A program made the position numbers and the translations under genes. Source: a bacterium (GTDB lineage: Bacteria; Desulfobacterota; GWC2-55-46; DRQE01). From it: 10,317 bases of DNA. Location of the stretch: the NCBI GenBank assembly GCA_027017505.1, contig JALUQR010000145.1, positions 1 to 10,317 on the forward strand, read 5' to 3'. Within the stretch, counting starts at the first letter, position 1. Each line of letters opens with the position of its first letter. This document shows, one piece after another, positions 1 through 6,474 of this stretch. The notes under the pieces are model-generated. The model worked only from the letters and a program-made list of their open reading frames with translations, had not been told where the DNA came from and ran no database searches.

Positions 1-29
1 GTGCTTTAGGTTGAAGGGATTGGTGGAAG

Positions 30-1244
30 GTGAGAAGAGTCAGAAGAAATGTTCCATATCTGAGTGGTTCTCTGAGATTGTCCTATATTTTTTTCTCCTT
101 TTTTTTGATTCTTTTGGCTATCCAGTCAGGTAATGCAGGTCTGTATCATGCATCGAGTGAGGAGACCATAACGGGCGAGGAGACCCTTGCCTGCAGTCAG
201 TGTCACACGATGCACGGCACACAGGGTGGACAATCCCTCATATACGGTGGTGCTGCGGCCGTGTATCCCAAGCTTCTCAGGGCATCGAGCATACTGAACC
301 TGTGTCTTTACTGTCATCAGGACAACTCTGCTGGTATGAGCAATCCCACCCCGCCTGATGTCTGGAACAACACCCTGGGGTATACGCCCTCTGCAGGGGA
401 CTTCGCCCATCTTAACTACACCAACGAGGCAAACCGCCACAGCATGGGGACAGATGTGTCAACCATACTTCCACCAGGTGCTGACACCGCGGTTGTGGAC
501 TGGAACGGGGTTATCACACGATACAGCGCCACATTTAACTGTCTTTACTGCCACGACCAGCATGGAAACAAAAACTACAGAAACTTAAGGTATGACCCTG
601 GAAACCCATCCAACGATAACGAGTCAGCAGGGCTCATTATAAGCTACAGCCTTGACGGCGGGGTGTGTTCCACAGGAGAGCCAACCCCATGTGATATAGA
701 CAACACCACAGACTCTGCGGACAACCTCGTCAAATACTACAGGAGCAGTGTGAAGTTCTACAAGACAGGCTCAAGGGACTATAACAGGCTTGCAGAGTGG
801 TGTGGCAAGTGTCACACCAGGTTCTTTGGCCTCAGTGGAGATGCAGACCTTGGTGGAGTTGCATCCGCAGGTGTTGGTGCAGGAGATACCAACACTGGTT
901 CTCCCTGGGTGAGGCATCCCGTGGGAGATATAAATATAACCATGGCTGGCAACAACCTCCACGCAGATACCGCCACATGGACAGATACCGCCATGACGGG
1001 CAGACCACGCTATGTGGAGCCAGACAGCTATGGAACCGAAACAATAGACGGCAATGAACAGCCCTTCTGTCTGACCTGTCATTACGCCCATGGTGGTGGT
1101 AATCCAAACTACGCCACTGATCCCTCGCTGGATCACTCCAACCTGGTCTATGTGGACTCCAGTGGCAACATCAACATGGACAGCGCCTACAACGCATCAA
1201 CAGGTATGCTCCGCAATGTCTGTCAGAAGTGCCACAATCAGTAA
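30..1244 (+). CDS. Secreted hexaheme c-type cytochrome with three doubled-CXXCH units
   Basis: The protein has 404 residues. It begins with basic residues and a hydrophobic stretch at about 18-31, and a plausible signal-peptidase site after Ala36, so it should be exported to the periplasm or beyond. Six CXXCH heme-binding motifs are visible, at residues 55-59, 92-96, 171-175, 258-262, 347-351 and 398-402. Motifs 1, 3 and 5 read CxxCHxxHG. Motifs 2, 4 and 6 lack the second His and each follows an L-R pair (R84, R187, R395). This is the layout of the doubled CXXCH family, here three times. The likely role is electron transfer, but partner and substrate cannot be read from the sequence. Residues 185-257 and 263-346 are long heme-free linkers, and C213 and C221 are not heme cysteines. 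GTG at 30 is the only workable start after an in-frame stop at 12-14, with AAGGGA at 15-19 as a modest ribosome site. A TPR gene follows 17 bp downstream. Confidence 0.92.
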   Translation: MRRVRRNVPYLSGSLRLSYIFFSFFLILLAIQSGNAGLYHASSEETITGEETLACSQCHTMHGTQGGQSLIYGGAAAVYPKLLRASSILNLCLYCHQDNSAGMSNPTPPDVWNNTLGYTPSAGDFAHLNYTNEANRHSMGTDVSTILPPGADTAVVDWNGVITRYSATFNCLYCHDQHGNKNYRNLRYDPGNPSNDNESAGLIISYSLDGGVCSTGEPTPCDIDNTTDSADNLVKYYRSSVKFYKTGSRDYNRLAEWCGKCHTRFFGLSGDADLGGVASAGVGAGDTNTGSPWVRHPVGDINITMAGNNLHADTATWTDTAMTGRPRYVEPDSYGTETIDGNEQPFCLTCHYAHGGGNPNYATDPSLDHSNLVYVDSSGNINMDSAYNASTGMLRNVCQKCHNQ

Positions 1245-1261
1245 AAAGTGATGGACAGGGT

Positions 1262-2065
1262 ATGAGGAAGGTTATAGTTGCAACCATGCTTGCCTCTTTT
1301 ATGGCTTTCTTTGTAATAGGGGTGTGGCATTTTCTTCCAACAGAAGAGTCAGCCCCTGAGATTATACAGTACACCTCCCTTGAGGAACTTAAAGGCAAGG
1401 TGGAAGAGCTTGAAAGAAGGTTCAGGGCAGGAGAGCAGACCTGGCAGATGGCCTACAAGCTGGGCGTTGGCTATCTTCACCTTGGCAGACCAGAGGACGC
1501 CATACCTGTTCTCGAGACAGGTATAACCCTTAACCCCGATTTTTACAGGATGTACGAGACCCTGGGTATGGCCTACTACAGGCTTGGCAGACTCCAGTCA
1601 GCCATAGATGTGTGGCAGAAGGCACTGAAGGTGTCTCCACAGGCAGAACACCTGAAGGATATGATAAACAGGGTGAAACTGAAGCTGGAGGCAGGGGAAC
1701 GCATAAAGGAGATGGAAAAACTCCCGGAGGAGAAGAAAAACTGGCTTAAAAGATTCGAGCTTGCAACACTCTACATAGTGGTAAAGGAATACGACAGGGC
1801 AAGGGAAGAACTGGAAAAGGCCATAGAGGAGAAACCCAACATTGTGGACCTCTATACAACCCTTGCCAATGTGTACGCACTTAAGGGAGACTTCACAAAG
1901 GCGGTGGAAAATCAGGAAAGGGCATACAAACTGCGCCCAGAAGACGAGGCTATAAAGAGAAGACTCGAGGAGATGAAACGCCTTAAAAAGGCCCTTGAAA
2001 GTGGCAGGTATCACACCGGCTCAGCAACCAGTCCGAAAGCGAATGAAGATAATTCCAGGCAATAA
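1262..2065 (+). CDS. Membrane-anchored TPR-repeat protein
   Basis: The protein has 267 residues. Residues 3-23 form one hydrophobic segment, a signal anchor with the C-terminal part predicted outside the cytoplasm. A short charged helix at about 38-57 follows. Tetratricopeptide repeats lie at about 59-92, 93-126, 160-193 and 194-227, showing the usual G/A-Y, A-x-x-x-x-x-x-A and P pattern (for example YLHLGRPEDA and YRLGRLQSA). A Lys/Glu-rich helical spacer sits at about 127-159. TPRs bind other proteins. Placed right after a multiheme cytochrome, this one could help maturation or assembly of that cytochrome, as the TPR proteins NrfG and CcmH/CcmI do in heme ligation, but there is no specific sequence link and the role is inferred. 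ATG at 1262 is preferred over an in-frame GTG at 1229 because the GTG overlaps the cytochrome gene, has no ribosome site and puts 11 polar residues before the membrane segment. The ribosome site is weak (GGACAGGG at 1253-1260). Confidence 0.88.
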   Translation: MRKVIVATMLASFMAFFVIGVWHFLPTEESAPEIIQYTSLEELKGKVEELERRFRAGEQTWQMAYKLGVGYLHLGRPEDAIPVLETGITLNPDFYRMYETLGMAYYRLGRLQSAIDVWQKALKVSPQAEHLKDMINRVKLKLEAGERIKEMEKLPEEKKNWLKRFELATLYIVVKEYDRAREELEKAIEEKPNIVDLYTTLANVYALKGDFTKAVENQERAYKLRPEDEAIKRRLEEMKRLKKALESGRYHTGSATSPKANEDNSRQ

Positions 2066-2159
2066 ATTGAGATAACCAGCAAAAAATTCCCGTTCCGCAT
2101 GGCCCGTGCCACTTACACATCTTACGAAGTCTCCGATATTTCTTTTTTTACCTAAGCAA

Positions 2160-2238
2160 TGGAGAGGGGTTCACAGAAAACAGGCCAGCGGTATTTTTGA
2201 GGGTGGAGTATGAGATGCCCTGTTGCTGTGAACCTCCA
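2160..2238. repeat. Imperfect inverted repeat / long hairpin
   Basis: Three paired blocks line up in register. TGGAG (2160-2164) pairs with CTCCA (2234-2238), GTTCACAG (2169-2176) with CTGTGAAC (2226-2233), and AACAGG (2179-2184) with CCTGTT (2219-2224). C2186-A2187 can add two more pairs with T2216-G2217. There is a 4-base bulge on the 5' side (2165-2168) and a small internal loop, leaving about 19-21 pairs around a loop of about 28 bases. No T-run follows, so it is not a standard intrinsic terminator. It could be a folded RNA, a REP-like or miniature element, or a processing site. The sequence alone cannot choose. Confidence 0.6.
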
Positions 2239-2280
2239 AGATTCGAACGATGTTTGAAAAATCCCGCTTACTTCTGGTCT

Positions 2281-2295
2281 TTCCCGGGAATTCCC
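2281..2295. promoter_or_regulatory. Overlapping palindromes, possible operator
   Basis: TTCCCGGGAA (2281-2290) and GGGAATTCCC (2286-2295) are both perfect 10-base palindromes that share five bases. They lie about 50 bp upstream of the -35 box at 2346, a distance that suits an activator site. No regulator family is recognised, and a chance occurrence is quite possible. Confidence 0.25.
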
Positions 2296-2345
2296 ACTCA
2301 AATTTTTTACGGTTTACCTCATTCGTTAACAGATAAAGGTTGTGC

Positions 2346-2374
2346 TTGACATTTATTCACTGACAATATAGTAT
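2346..2374 (+). promoter_or_regulatory. Strong sigma-70-type promoter upstream of kelch lipoprotein gene
   Basis: A perfect -35 box TTGACA (2346-2351) is followed after 17 bp by TAGTAT (2369-2374), five of six matching the -10 consensus. The adjacent TATAGT (2367-2372) is an alternative -10 with 15 bp spacing. Transcription should start at about 2380-2383. The transcript would meet an intrinsic terminator at 2417-2451 before the kelch start codon. Confidence 0.75.
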
Positions 2375-2380
2375 ACCATC

Positions 2381-2451
2381 TTGAGATTTCACTGCCTTGA
2401 TTGTGGGGTGATGGTGCCCCGGGTTCAACACAAAAGACCCGGGGTTTTTTT
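2381..2451 (+). ncRNA. Candidate ~70-nt small RNA or attenuated leader
   Basis: The unit is defined only by a strong promoter on one side and a strong intrinsic terminator on the other. Two mutually exclusive folds are visible. GGGG at 2405-2408 can pair with CCCC at 2417-2420 across an 8-base loop, which would consume the 5' arm of the terminator hairpin at 2417-2424. This is how a transcriptional attenuator could switch. A constitutively ended small RNA is equally compatible. I do not recognise an RNA family. The exact 5' end is inferred from promoter spacing. Confidence 0.4.
2417..2451 (+). terminator. Intrinsic terminator inside the kelch gene leader
   Basis: CCCCGGGT (2417-2424) and ACCCGGGG (2437-2444) form a perfect 8-bp G/C-rich stem with a 12-base loop, followed directly by seven T residues (2445-2451). 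It lies upstream of the kelch start codon rather than after a gene, so read-through or antitermination is needed for promoter 2346-2374 to express the lipoprotein. A second small hairpin, GTTCT (2452-2456) with AGAAC (2464-2468), follows at once. Confidence 0.85.
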
Positions 2452-2487
2452 GTTCTGAAGGGGAGAACTGTTTTGGGGTGTCATGGT

Positions 2488-3486
2488 ATGACACAGAAAA
2501 TATGGTCATATCTGATAGTGATGGTTACAGTTTTGTGCACCCTGCAGGGCTGTTCAGAGGGCATTGAAACTGGTGGTATAAGGGGTGGTCAGTGGGAAAG
2601 CCTTGAGCCACTTTTAAAACCGCGCAGGGGGTTTTCTGCAATAACCAGGGGAAGCAGGATATATGTGATAGGAGGCATGGGTGAGGATGGCTATCTTAGA
2701 GAATGTGAGTGGACCACCATAAGGGCAGATGGCACCATAGAGGAGTGGAAGGGCTCAAGCCCGCTCAACATAGAACGGGTGTACGCAGGTGTTGTCGCAT
2801 TCAACAGATACATATATGTGATAGGTGGGGCAGGCGGTAAGGATGGCAAACCACTGGATACAGTGGAAAGGGCACGAATAAGAAGTGACGGAAGCCTTGG
2901 CGAATGGATTCTGGAAGAAAACAGGCTTACAACACCAAGGTTCGGTGTGACAGCGATAGTCTCTGGTGGCTACATATACGCAATAGGTGGATACGGAGAA
3001 AACCTGCTCGGAACAATCGAGAGGGCAAGGATAATGCCCGATGGAAGCCTTGGTAGATGGCAGGTGGTGGCACATCTGCCCCGGCCATCCTACATGCACA
3101 CAGCCATAAAGCACAGAGACCATATATACCTTTTAGGAGGAAGAACCCACAGGGGTGGGCTGAGGGATGTGTTCTTTACAGAGCTCAAGGCCGATGGCAC
3201 ACTAAGAGAGTGGCAGACCCTCATGCCACTTTCAAGCCCAAGGTATGGACTGTCCGCAACAGTCATAGGAGACAGGATTTATGTGGGCGGAGGCGAGGAC
3301 ACACACCATATAGAGAGTGCCTCCATGAAGACCGACGGCACACTCTCGCAGTGGAAGAAAACGCTCAGGCTTCCCCTGAAGATGAAAAGGGCTGTAATGG
3401 TGGCATACAGGGATGTTATATACCTTATCGGTGGAATACACGATGGTAAGTACCTGAGGGATGTATACGCAACAAGGGTTGAATAG
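2488..3486 (+). CDS. Six-bladed kelch-type beta-propeller lipoprotein
   Basis: The protein has 332 residues. A short signal peptide ends in a lipobox, L-Q-G-C, with Cys22 as the likely lipidated residue, so it should sit on a membrane facing the periplasm or on the outer membrane. Six kelch-type blades follow. The I-Y-x-x-G-G strands start at residues 58, 109, 163, 213, 264 and 311, and DG[TS][IL]xxW turns occur at 81, 134, 185, 236 and 283. The period is about 51 residues. W36 near the N-terminus probably closes the ring with the last blade. Some similarity between repeats is kept in the DNA (2887-2907 compared with 3040-3060), which points to duplication of blades. Such propellers bind proteins or sugars, or are enzymes, and no catalytic signature is seen. 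ATG 2488 is chosen (GGGGTG at 2475-2480). An in-frame TTG at 2473 with a better site, AAGGGGAG at 2458-2465, would add five residues. Longer starts would translate through the terminator. Confidence 0.88.
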   Translation: MTQKIWSYLIVMVTVLCTLQGCSEGIETGGIRGGQWESLEPLLKPRRGFSAITRGSRIYVIGGMGEDGYLRECEWTTIRADGTIEEWKGSSPLNIERVYAGVVAFNRYIYVIGGAGGKDGKPLDTVERARIRSDGSLGEWILEENRLTTPRFGVTAIVSGGYIYAIGGYGENLLGTIERARIMPDGSLGRWQVVAHLPRPSYMHTAIKHRDHIYLLGGRTHRGGLRDVFFTELKADGTLREWQTLMPLSSPRYGLSATVIGDRIYVGGGEDTHHIESASMKTDGTLSQWKKTLRLPLKMKRAVMVAYRDVIYLIGGIHDGKYLRDVYATRVE

Positions 3487-3511
3487 CCCCCCGCAGAGCC
3501 CCTCTCTTTAA

Positions 3512-3540
3512 TTGCAAACCACACTTACATATGGTATAAA
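3512..3540 (+). promoter_or_regulatory. aspS promoter
   Basis: TTGCAA (3512-3517), a 17-bp spacer and TATAAA (3535-3540) form a good sigma-70-type promoter. TG at 3532-3533 gives an extended -10. The predicted start of transcription is near 3547, leaving a leader of about 38 nt before the aspS ATG. This suggests that aspS is transcribed independently of the kelch gene, which ends 98 bp upstream of aspS with no obvious terminator between them. Confidence 0.65.
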
Positions 3541-3584
3541 GATTCAATCTTTTGAGGAAATCCTGCACCCCCAGGGAGGTATTT

Positions 3585-5396
3585 ATGAGGCTTGAAGGGC
3601 TTGGAGGATGGAAGAGAACCATTTACTGTGGAGAGGTTACAGAGGAGCATGTGGGAAAAGAGCTTGTACTTATGGGATGGGTTCAGAGAAGGCGTGACCA
3701 CGGTGGGCTTGTGTTCGTGGACTTAAGGGACAGAGAGGGCGTGGTACAGCTGGTTTTCAGCCCCGAGGATTCCCCCCAGACACACCAGAAGGCACACCAG
3801 CTGAGAAACGAGTTCGTCATAGCGGTAAAGGGTGTGGTAGTGAGAAGACCTGAGGGCACGGTAAACCCTGCCCTCAAGACAGGCCAGGTGGAGGTAAGGG
3901 TAAAGGAACTGCGGATTCTAAACGAATCAGAGGTACCACCCTTTATAATAGAGGACGAAACAGATGCGGGCGAGGAGATAAGGCTCAAGTACAGGTATCT
4001 GGACCTGAGAAGACCCTCCCTTATGAAAAACCTCATCCTGAGACACCGTGTGTGCATGAGTGCAAGGGAGTTCCTCTCAAACAGAGGGTTTATAGAGATA
4101 GAGACCCCGGTGCTTACAAAGAGCACCCCCGAGGGTGCAAGGGACTTTCTTGTGCCCAGCAGACTCAACCCGGGCCTTTTCTACGCACTGCCACAGAGCC
4201 CACAGCTATTCAAGCAGATACTTATGGTTGCAGGTTTTGACAGATACTTTCAGATTACCCGCTGTTTCAGGGACGAGGACTTAAGAAGAGACCGTCAGCC
4301 CGAGTTCACCCAGATAGATGTGGAGATGAGCTTTATTGATAGAGAGCAGATTATGAGCATAATGGAGGAGCTCATCTGTGCCATCTTCAGGGATACCCTG
4401 GGGGTGGAACTTACCCTGCCGTTTCCTGTGCTCACCTATCAGGATGCAATCTGCCGTTACGGCACAGACACACCTGATGTGAGGTTCTCACTTGAGCTTA
4501 AGGAGATAACCCGTGTGGTAAGGGGCTCTGATTTTAAGGTCTTCAGAGACACCATAGAGAAGGGTGGCATCGTTAAGGCCATATGTGTGGATGGGGGGGC
4601 GAGGTTTTCAAGAAAAGAGCTGGATGAACTTACAGAGCTTGCCCAGGGCCTTGGTGCAAAGGGGCTTGCATGGGTAAAGCTTACAGCAGAGGGCTGGCAG
4701 TCACCCATTGCAAAGTTCCTCTCAGAGGAGGAAAAAGAGGGTATAGCCAGAGAGCTCGGTGCAAAGCAGGGAGACCTTCTGCTCTTCTGCTCTGACACAG
4801 AGGCGGTGGTAAACCATGTGCTCTCGCGTGTAAGGTGTGAGGTGGCAGAAAGGATGGGGCTTGTAAAAGAAGGTGTCTACAGCTTTGTCTGGGTTGTGGA
4901 CTTTCCCATGTTCGAGTACGATGAAACAGAAAAGAGGCTTGTCTCCATACACCATCCCTTCACAGCACCCCGTGATGAGGACATGGAAAAGCTCTCCACA
5001 TCTCCGCTTGAGGTCAGGGCAAAGGCCTATGACCTGACACTTAACGGAGAGGAGATAGGAGGTGGCAGTATAAGGATACACACAAGAGAGGTACAGCAGA
5101 GGGTGTTTGAGCTTCTGGGCATATCAAAAAAGGAGGCAGAAGAGAAGTTCGGTTTTCTGCTCACAGCCCTCTCCTATGGGGCACCACCCCACGGTGGAAT
5201 AGCCTTTGGCCTTGACAGACTGGTCTCCATAATGGCAGGCACTGAGTCCATAAGGGATGTTATAGCCTTTCCAAAGACACAGAGGGCGTACTGTCCCATG
5301 ACAGGGGCTCCATCAGAGGTTGACCCCGCCCAGCTTGAAGAGCTCTTCATAAGGGTGATAAGGCCACGCAACAGGGAGATGGCAGGAGAAACATAG
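3585..5396 (+). CDS. aspS: Aspartyl-tRNA synthetase, likely non-discriminating (Asp/Asn)
   Basis: This is a class II aminoacyl-tRNA synthetase that charges tRNA with aspartate in the cytoplasm. It has 603 residues, normal for the bacterial type. Domains in order are the anticodon-binding OB fold (about 12-115), the catalytic core with motif 1 around 169-190, motif 2 at 227-245 ([12 protein letters not shown]), the bacterial GAD insertion (about 290-425), and motif 3 at 537-547 ([10 protein letters not shown]). In the anticodon-binding domain it has His39 (RRRDHGG) and Gly91 (RPEGTVNP). In Pseudomonas aeruginosa AspRS the equivalent His31 and Gly82 mark a non-discriminating enzyme, whereas E. 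coli has Leu and Lys there. This enzyme therefore probably also makes Asp-tRNA(Asn) for amidation by GatCAB. ATG 3585 has an excellent ribosome site, AGGGAGGT at 3573-3580, and an in-frame TTG at 3552 has none. The stop codon directly abuts the stop of the convergent lptG. Confidence 0.98.
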   Translation: MRLEGLGGWKRTIYCGEVTEEHVGKELVLMGWVQRRRDHGGLVFVDLRDREGVVQLVFSPEDSPQTHQKAHQLRNEFVIAVKGVVVRRPEGTVNPALKTGQVEVRVKELRILNESEVPPFIIEDETDAGEEIRLKYRYLDLRRPSLMKNLILRHRVCMSAREFLSNRGFIEIETPVLTKSTPEGARDFLVPSRLNPGLFYALPQSPQLFKQILMVAGFDRYFQITRCFRDEDLRRDRQPEFTQIDVEMSFIDREQIMSIMEELICAIFRDTLGVELTLPFPVLTYQDAICRYGTDTPDVRFSLELKEITRVVRGSDFKVFRDTIEKGGIVKAICVDGGARFSRKELDELTELAQGLGAKGLAWVKLTAEGWQSPIAKFLSEEEKEGIARELGAKQGDLLLFCSDTEAVVNHVLSRVRCEVAERMGLVKEGVYSFVWVVDFPMFEYDETEKRLVSIHHPFTAPRDEDMEKLSTSPLEVRAKAYDLTLNGEEIGGGSIRIHTREVQQRVFELLGISKKEAEEKFGFLLTALSYGAPPHGGIAFGLDRLVSIMAGTESIRDVIAFPKTQRAYCPMTGAPSEVDPAQLEELFIRVIRPRNREMAGET

Positions 5397-6470
5397 CTAC
5401 TCTCTCACATAACCGAACATGAACAGCCCTATCGCAAGAAAGAGCACATCAGGAAAGAGGGCACACACCAGGGGTGGAAGGGTGCCTGTCTCGCCCAGGG
5501 TTCTGGCAACACCTGTAACTATCCAGTAGGAAAAACCCACAAGGATGCTCACAACCACACCTGCTCCAAGGCCACCCTCTCTGCCGGTTCTCATGGAAAA
5601 GGGAATACCCAGGAACACCATTATGAGGTTTACAAAGGGCAGGGTGAATCGCATGTAGAGCTCTGTTCTGTAACGGGAGGTATCGTAGCCATCGATGGCA
5701 AGGGTTCTGATGTAGTCTGAAAGCTCTGTGATTGTCATGTTCTCGTAGCCCTGTTCAAGTGATACAAGCTCTTCAGGGGCCTTAAGGTCCACAGTGCCAG
5801 TGGGCGAGTATTCCTTGCGCACCTGCTGACCATCTGTAAAGTACCATGTGGTTATATCCTCTGCGTGCCAGAGCCCGTCCTTCCAGACAAGCCTCTTTAC
5901 AGAGGTGTTCTTTACCAGCCTGAAGGGTCTCTCGATGGTGTAGATTCTCACCCCCTCAAGAACCCCCTCTGTAAGTTCGAGCTTGCGTATGTTGTATATA
6001 CTGCTGTCCTTTATGAACCAGGCACCCTCTGCGCCAAAATGGGCTATGCCGTCTCTTCCAAGCCATTTCCTCTCTATGGAGAGGAGCTTCTTCTGGGCCA
6101 GTGGTAGCAGTGTTTCGCCAAGAACCATCACAAACAGAGAGGCCACAAACCCAAAGACCATAAGCGGGGTGAACAGCCCCACAAGCCTTATGCCACATGT
6201 CCTCATGGCTGTAAGCTCTGAGTTCCTGCACAGAAGCCCCAGAGATATGAACACAGAAAGGAGCACACACACGGGCAGTATCTGGATGAATATGCGGGGT
6301 AGTTTTGAAAGAAAGTATGTTACAATAACACCTGTGGGAAGTGCCCTGCTTAAAAGCTCATCTGCCCTTTCCACAACATCCACCACCATAGAGAGGGAGA
6401 GCAGAAAAAGGCTGGTGAGAAGAAATATCCGCAGAAACTCTGCAAGTATGTAACGCTTAAGTATCCTCAC
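5397..6470 (-). CDS. lptG: LPS export permease subunit LptG
   Basis: The protein has 357 residues and belongs to the YjgP/YjgQ (LptF/LptG) family. With LptF and the LptB ATPase it forms the inner-membrane transporter that extracts LPS and passes it to LptC/LptA. Six membrane helices are seen at about 12-34, 54-82, 98-122, 273-294, 302-325 and 331-354. A periplasmic jellyroll-type domain lies between helices 3 and 4 (about 125-270). A cytoplasmic coupling segment with N-S-E-L-x-A-M-R lies at 83-90, and the conserved LGIPFSMR is at 287-294. The start is GTG, 4 bp after the lptF stop, with AGGATG inside the end of lptF as ribosome site, so the two are cotranscribed and probably translationally coupled. 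The LptG name over LptF rests on being the second gene, since the two paralogs are hard to tell apart. No terminator is seen before aspS, which is encoded on the opposite strand. Confidence 0.9.
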   Translation of the reverse strand: MRILKRYILAEFLRIFLLTSLFLLSLSMVVDVVERADELLSRALPTGVIVTYFLSKLPRIFIQILPVCVLLSVFISLGLLCRNSELTAMRTCGIRLVGLFTPLMVFGFVASLFVMVLGETLLPLAQKKLLSIERKWLGRDGIAHFGAEGAWFIKDSSIYNIRKLELTEGVLEGVRIYTIERPFRLVKNTSVKRLVWKDGLWHAEDITTWYFTDGQQVRKEYSPTGTVDLKAPEELVSLEQGYENMTITELSDYIRTLAIDGYDTSRYRTELYMRFTLPFVNLIMVFLGIPFSMRTGREGGLGAGVVVSILVGFSYWIVTGVARTLGETGTLPPLVCALFPDVLFLAIGLFMFGYVRE

Positions 6471-6474
6471 CGCT

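Larger units (their letters stand above)
2066..2345. other. Long non-coding interval upstream of the kelch gene
   Basis: No open reading frame with protein-like composition is seen on either strand. The base composition is more A/T-rich and less biased than the flanking genes. I find no intrinsic terminator just after the TPR gene. The interval contains an imperfect inverted repeat at 2160-2238, overlapping palindromes at 2281-2295 and several A/T runs (2142-2149, 2302-2308). It ends at the promoter whose -35 box starts at 2346. Nothing in it matches a tRNA or a riboswitch class that I can recognise. Confidence 0.7.

Noticed and set aside
1598..2014. 138-codon ORF on the minus strand
   Set aside because: It is a shadow of the TPR gene. 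Its composition follows from the reverse complement of Lys/Glu/Leu-rich helices.
2238..2256. ATTCGAAC stretch resembling a tRNA T-loop, on either strand
   Set aside because: The flanking bases do not form a T-stem, and no acceptor, D or anticodon arm is present.
2405..2424. Resemblance of the GGGG-TGATGGTG-CCCC hairpin to part of a fluoride (crcB) riboswitch
   Set aside because: Only one GATGG-type element is present. The second conserved element and the middle stem are missing, and the downstream gene is not a fluoride exporter or a related enzyme.
2401..2487. Longer kelch protein starting at TTG 2401
   Set aside because: It would translate through the terminator stem and T-tract and place 29 extra residues before a clear lipoprotein signal peptide.
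3487..3511. C-rich stretch after the kelch gene as a terminator
   Set aside because: Only a 4-bp stem (AGAG/CTCT) can form and there is no proper T-run.
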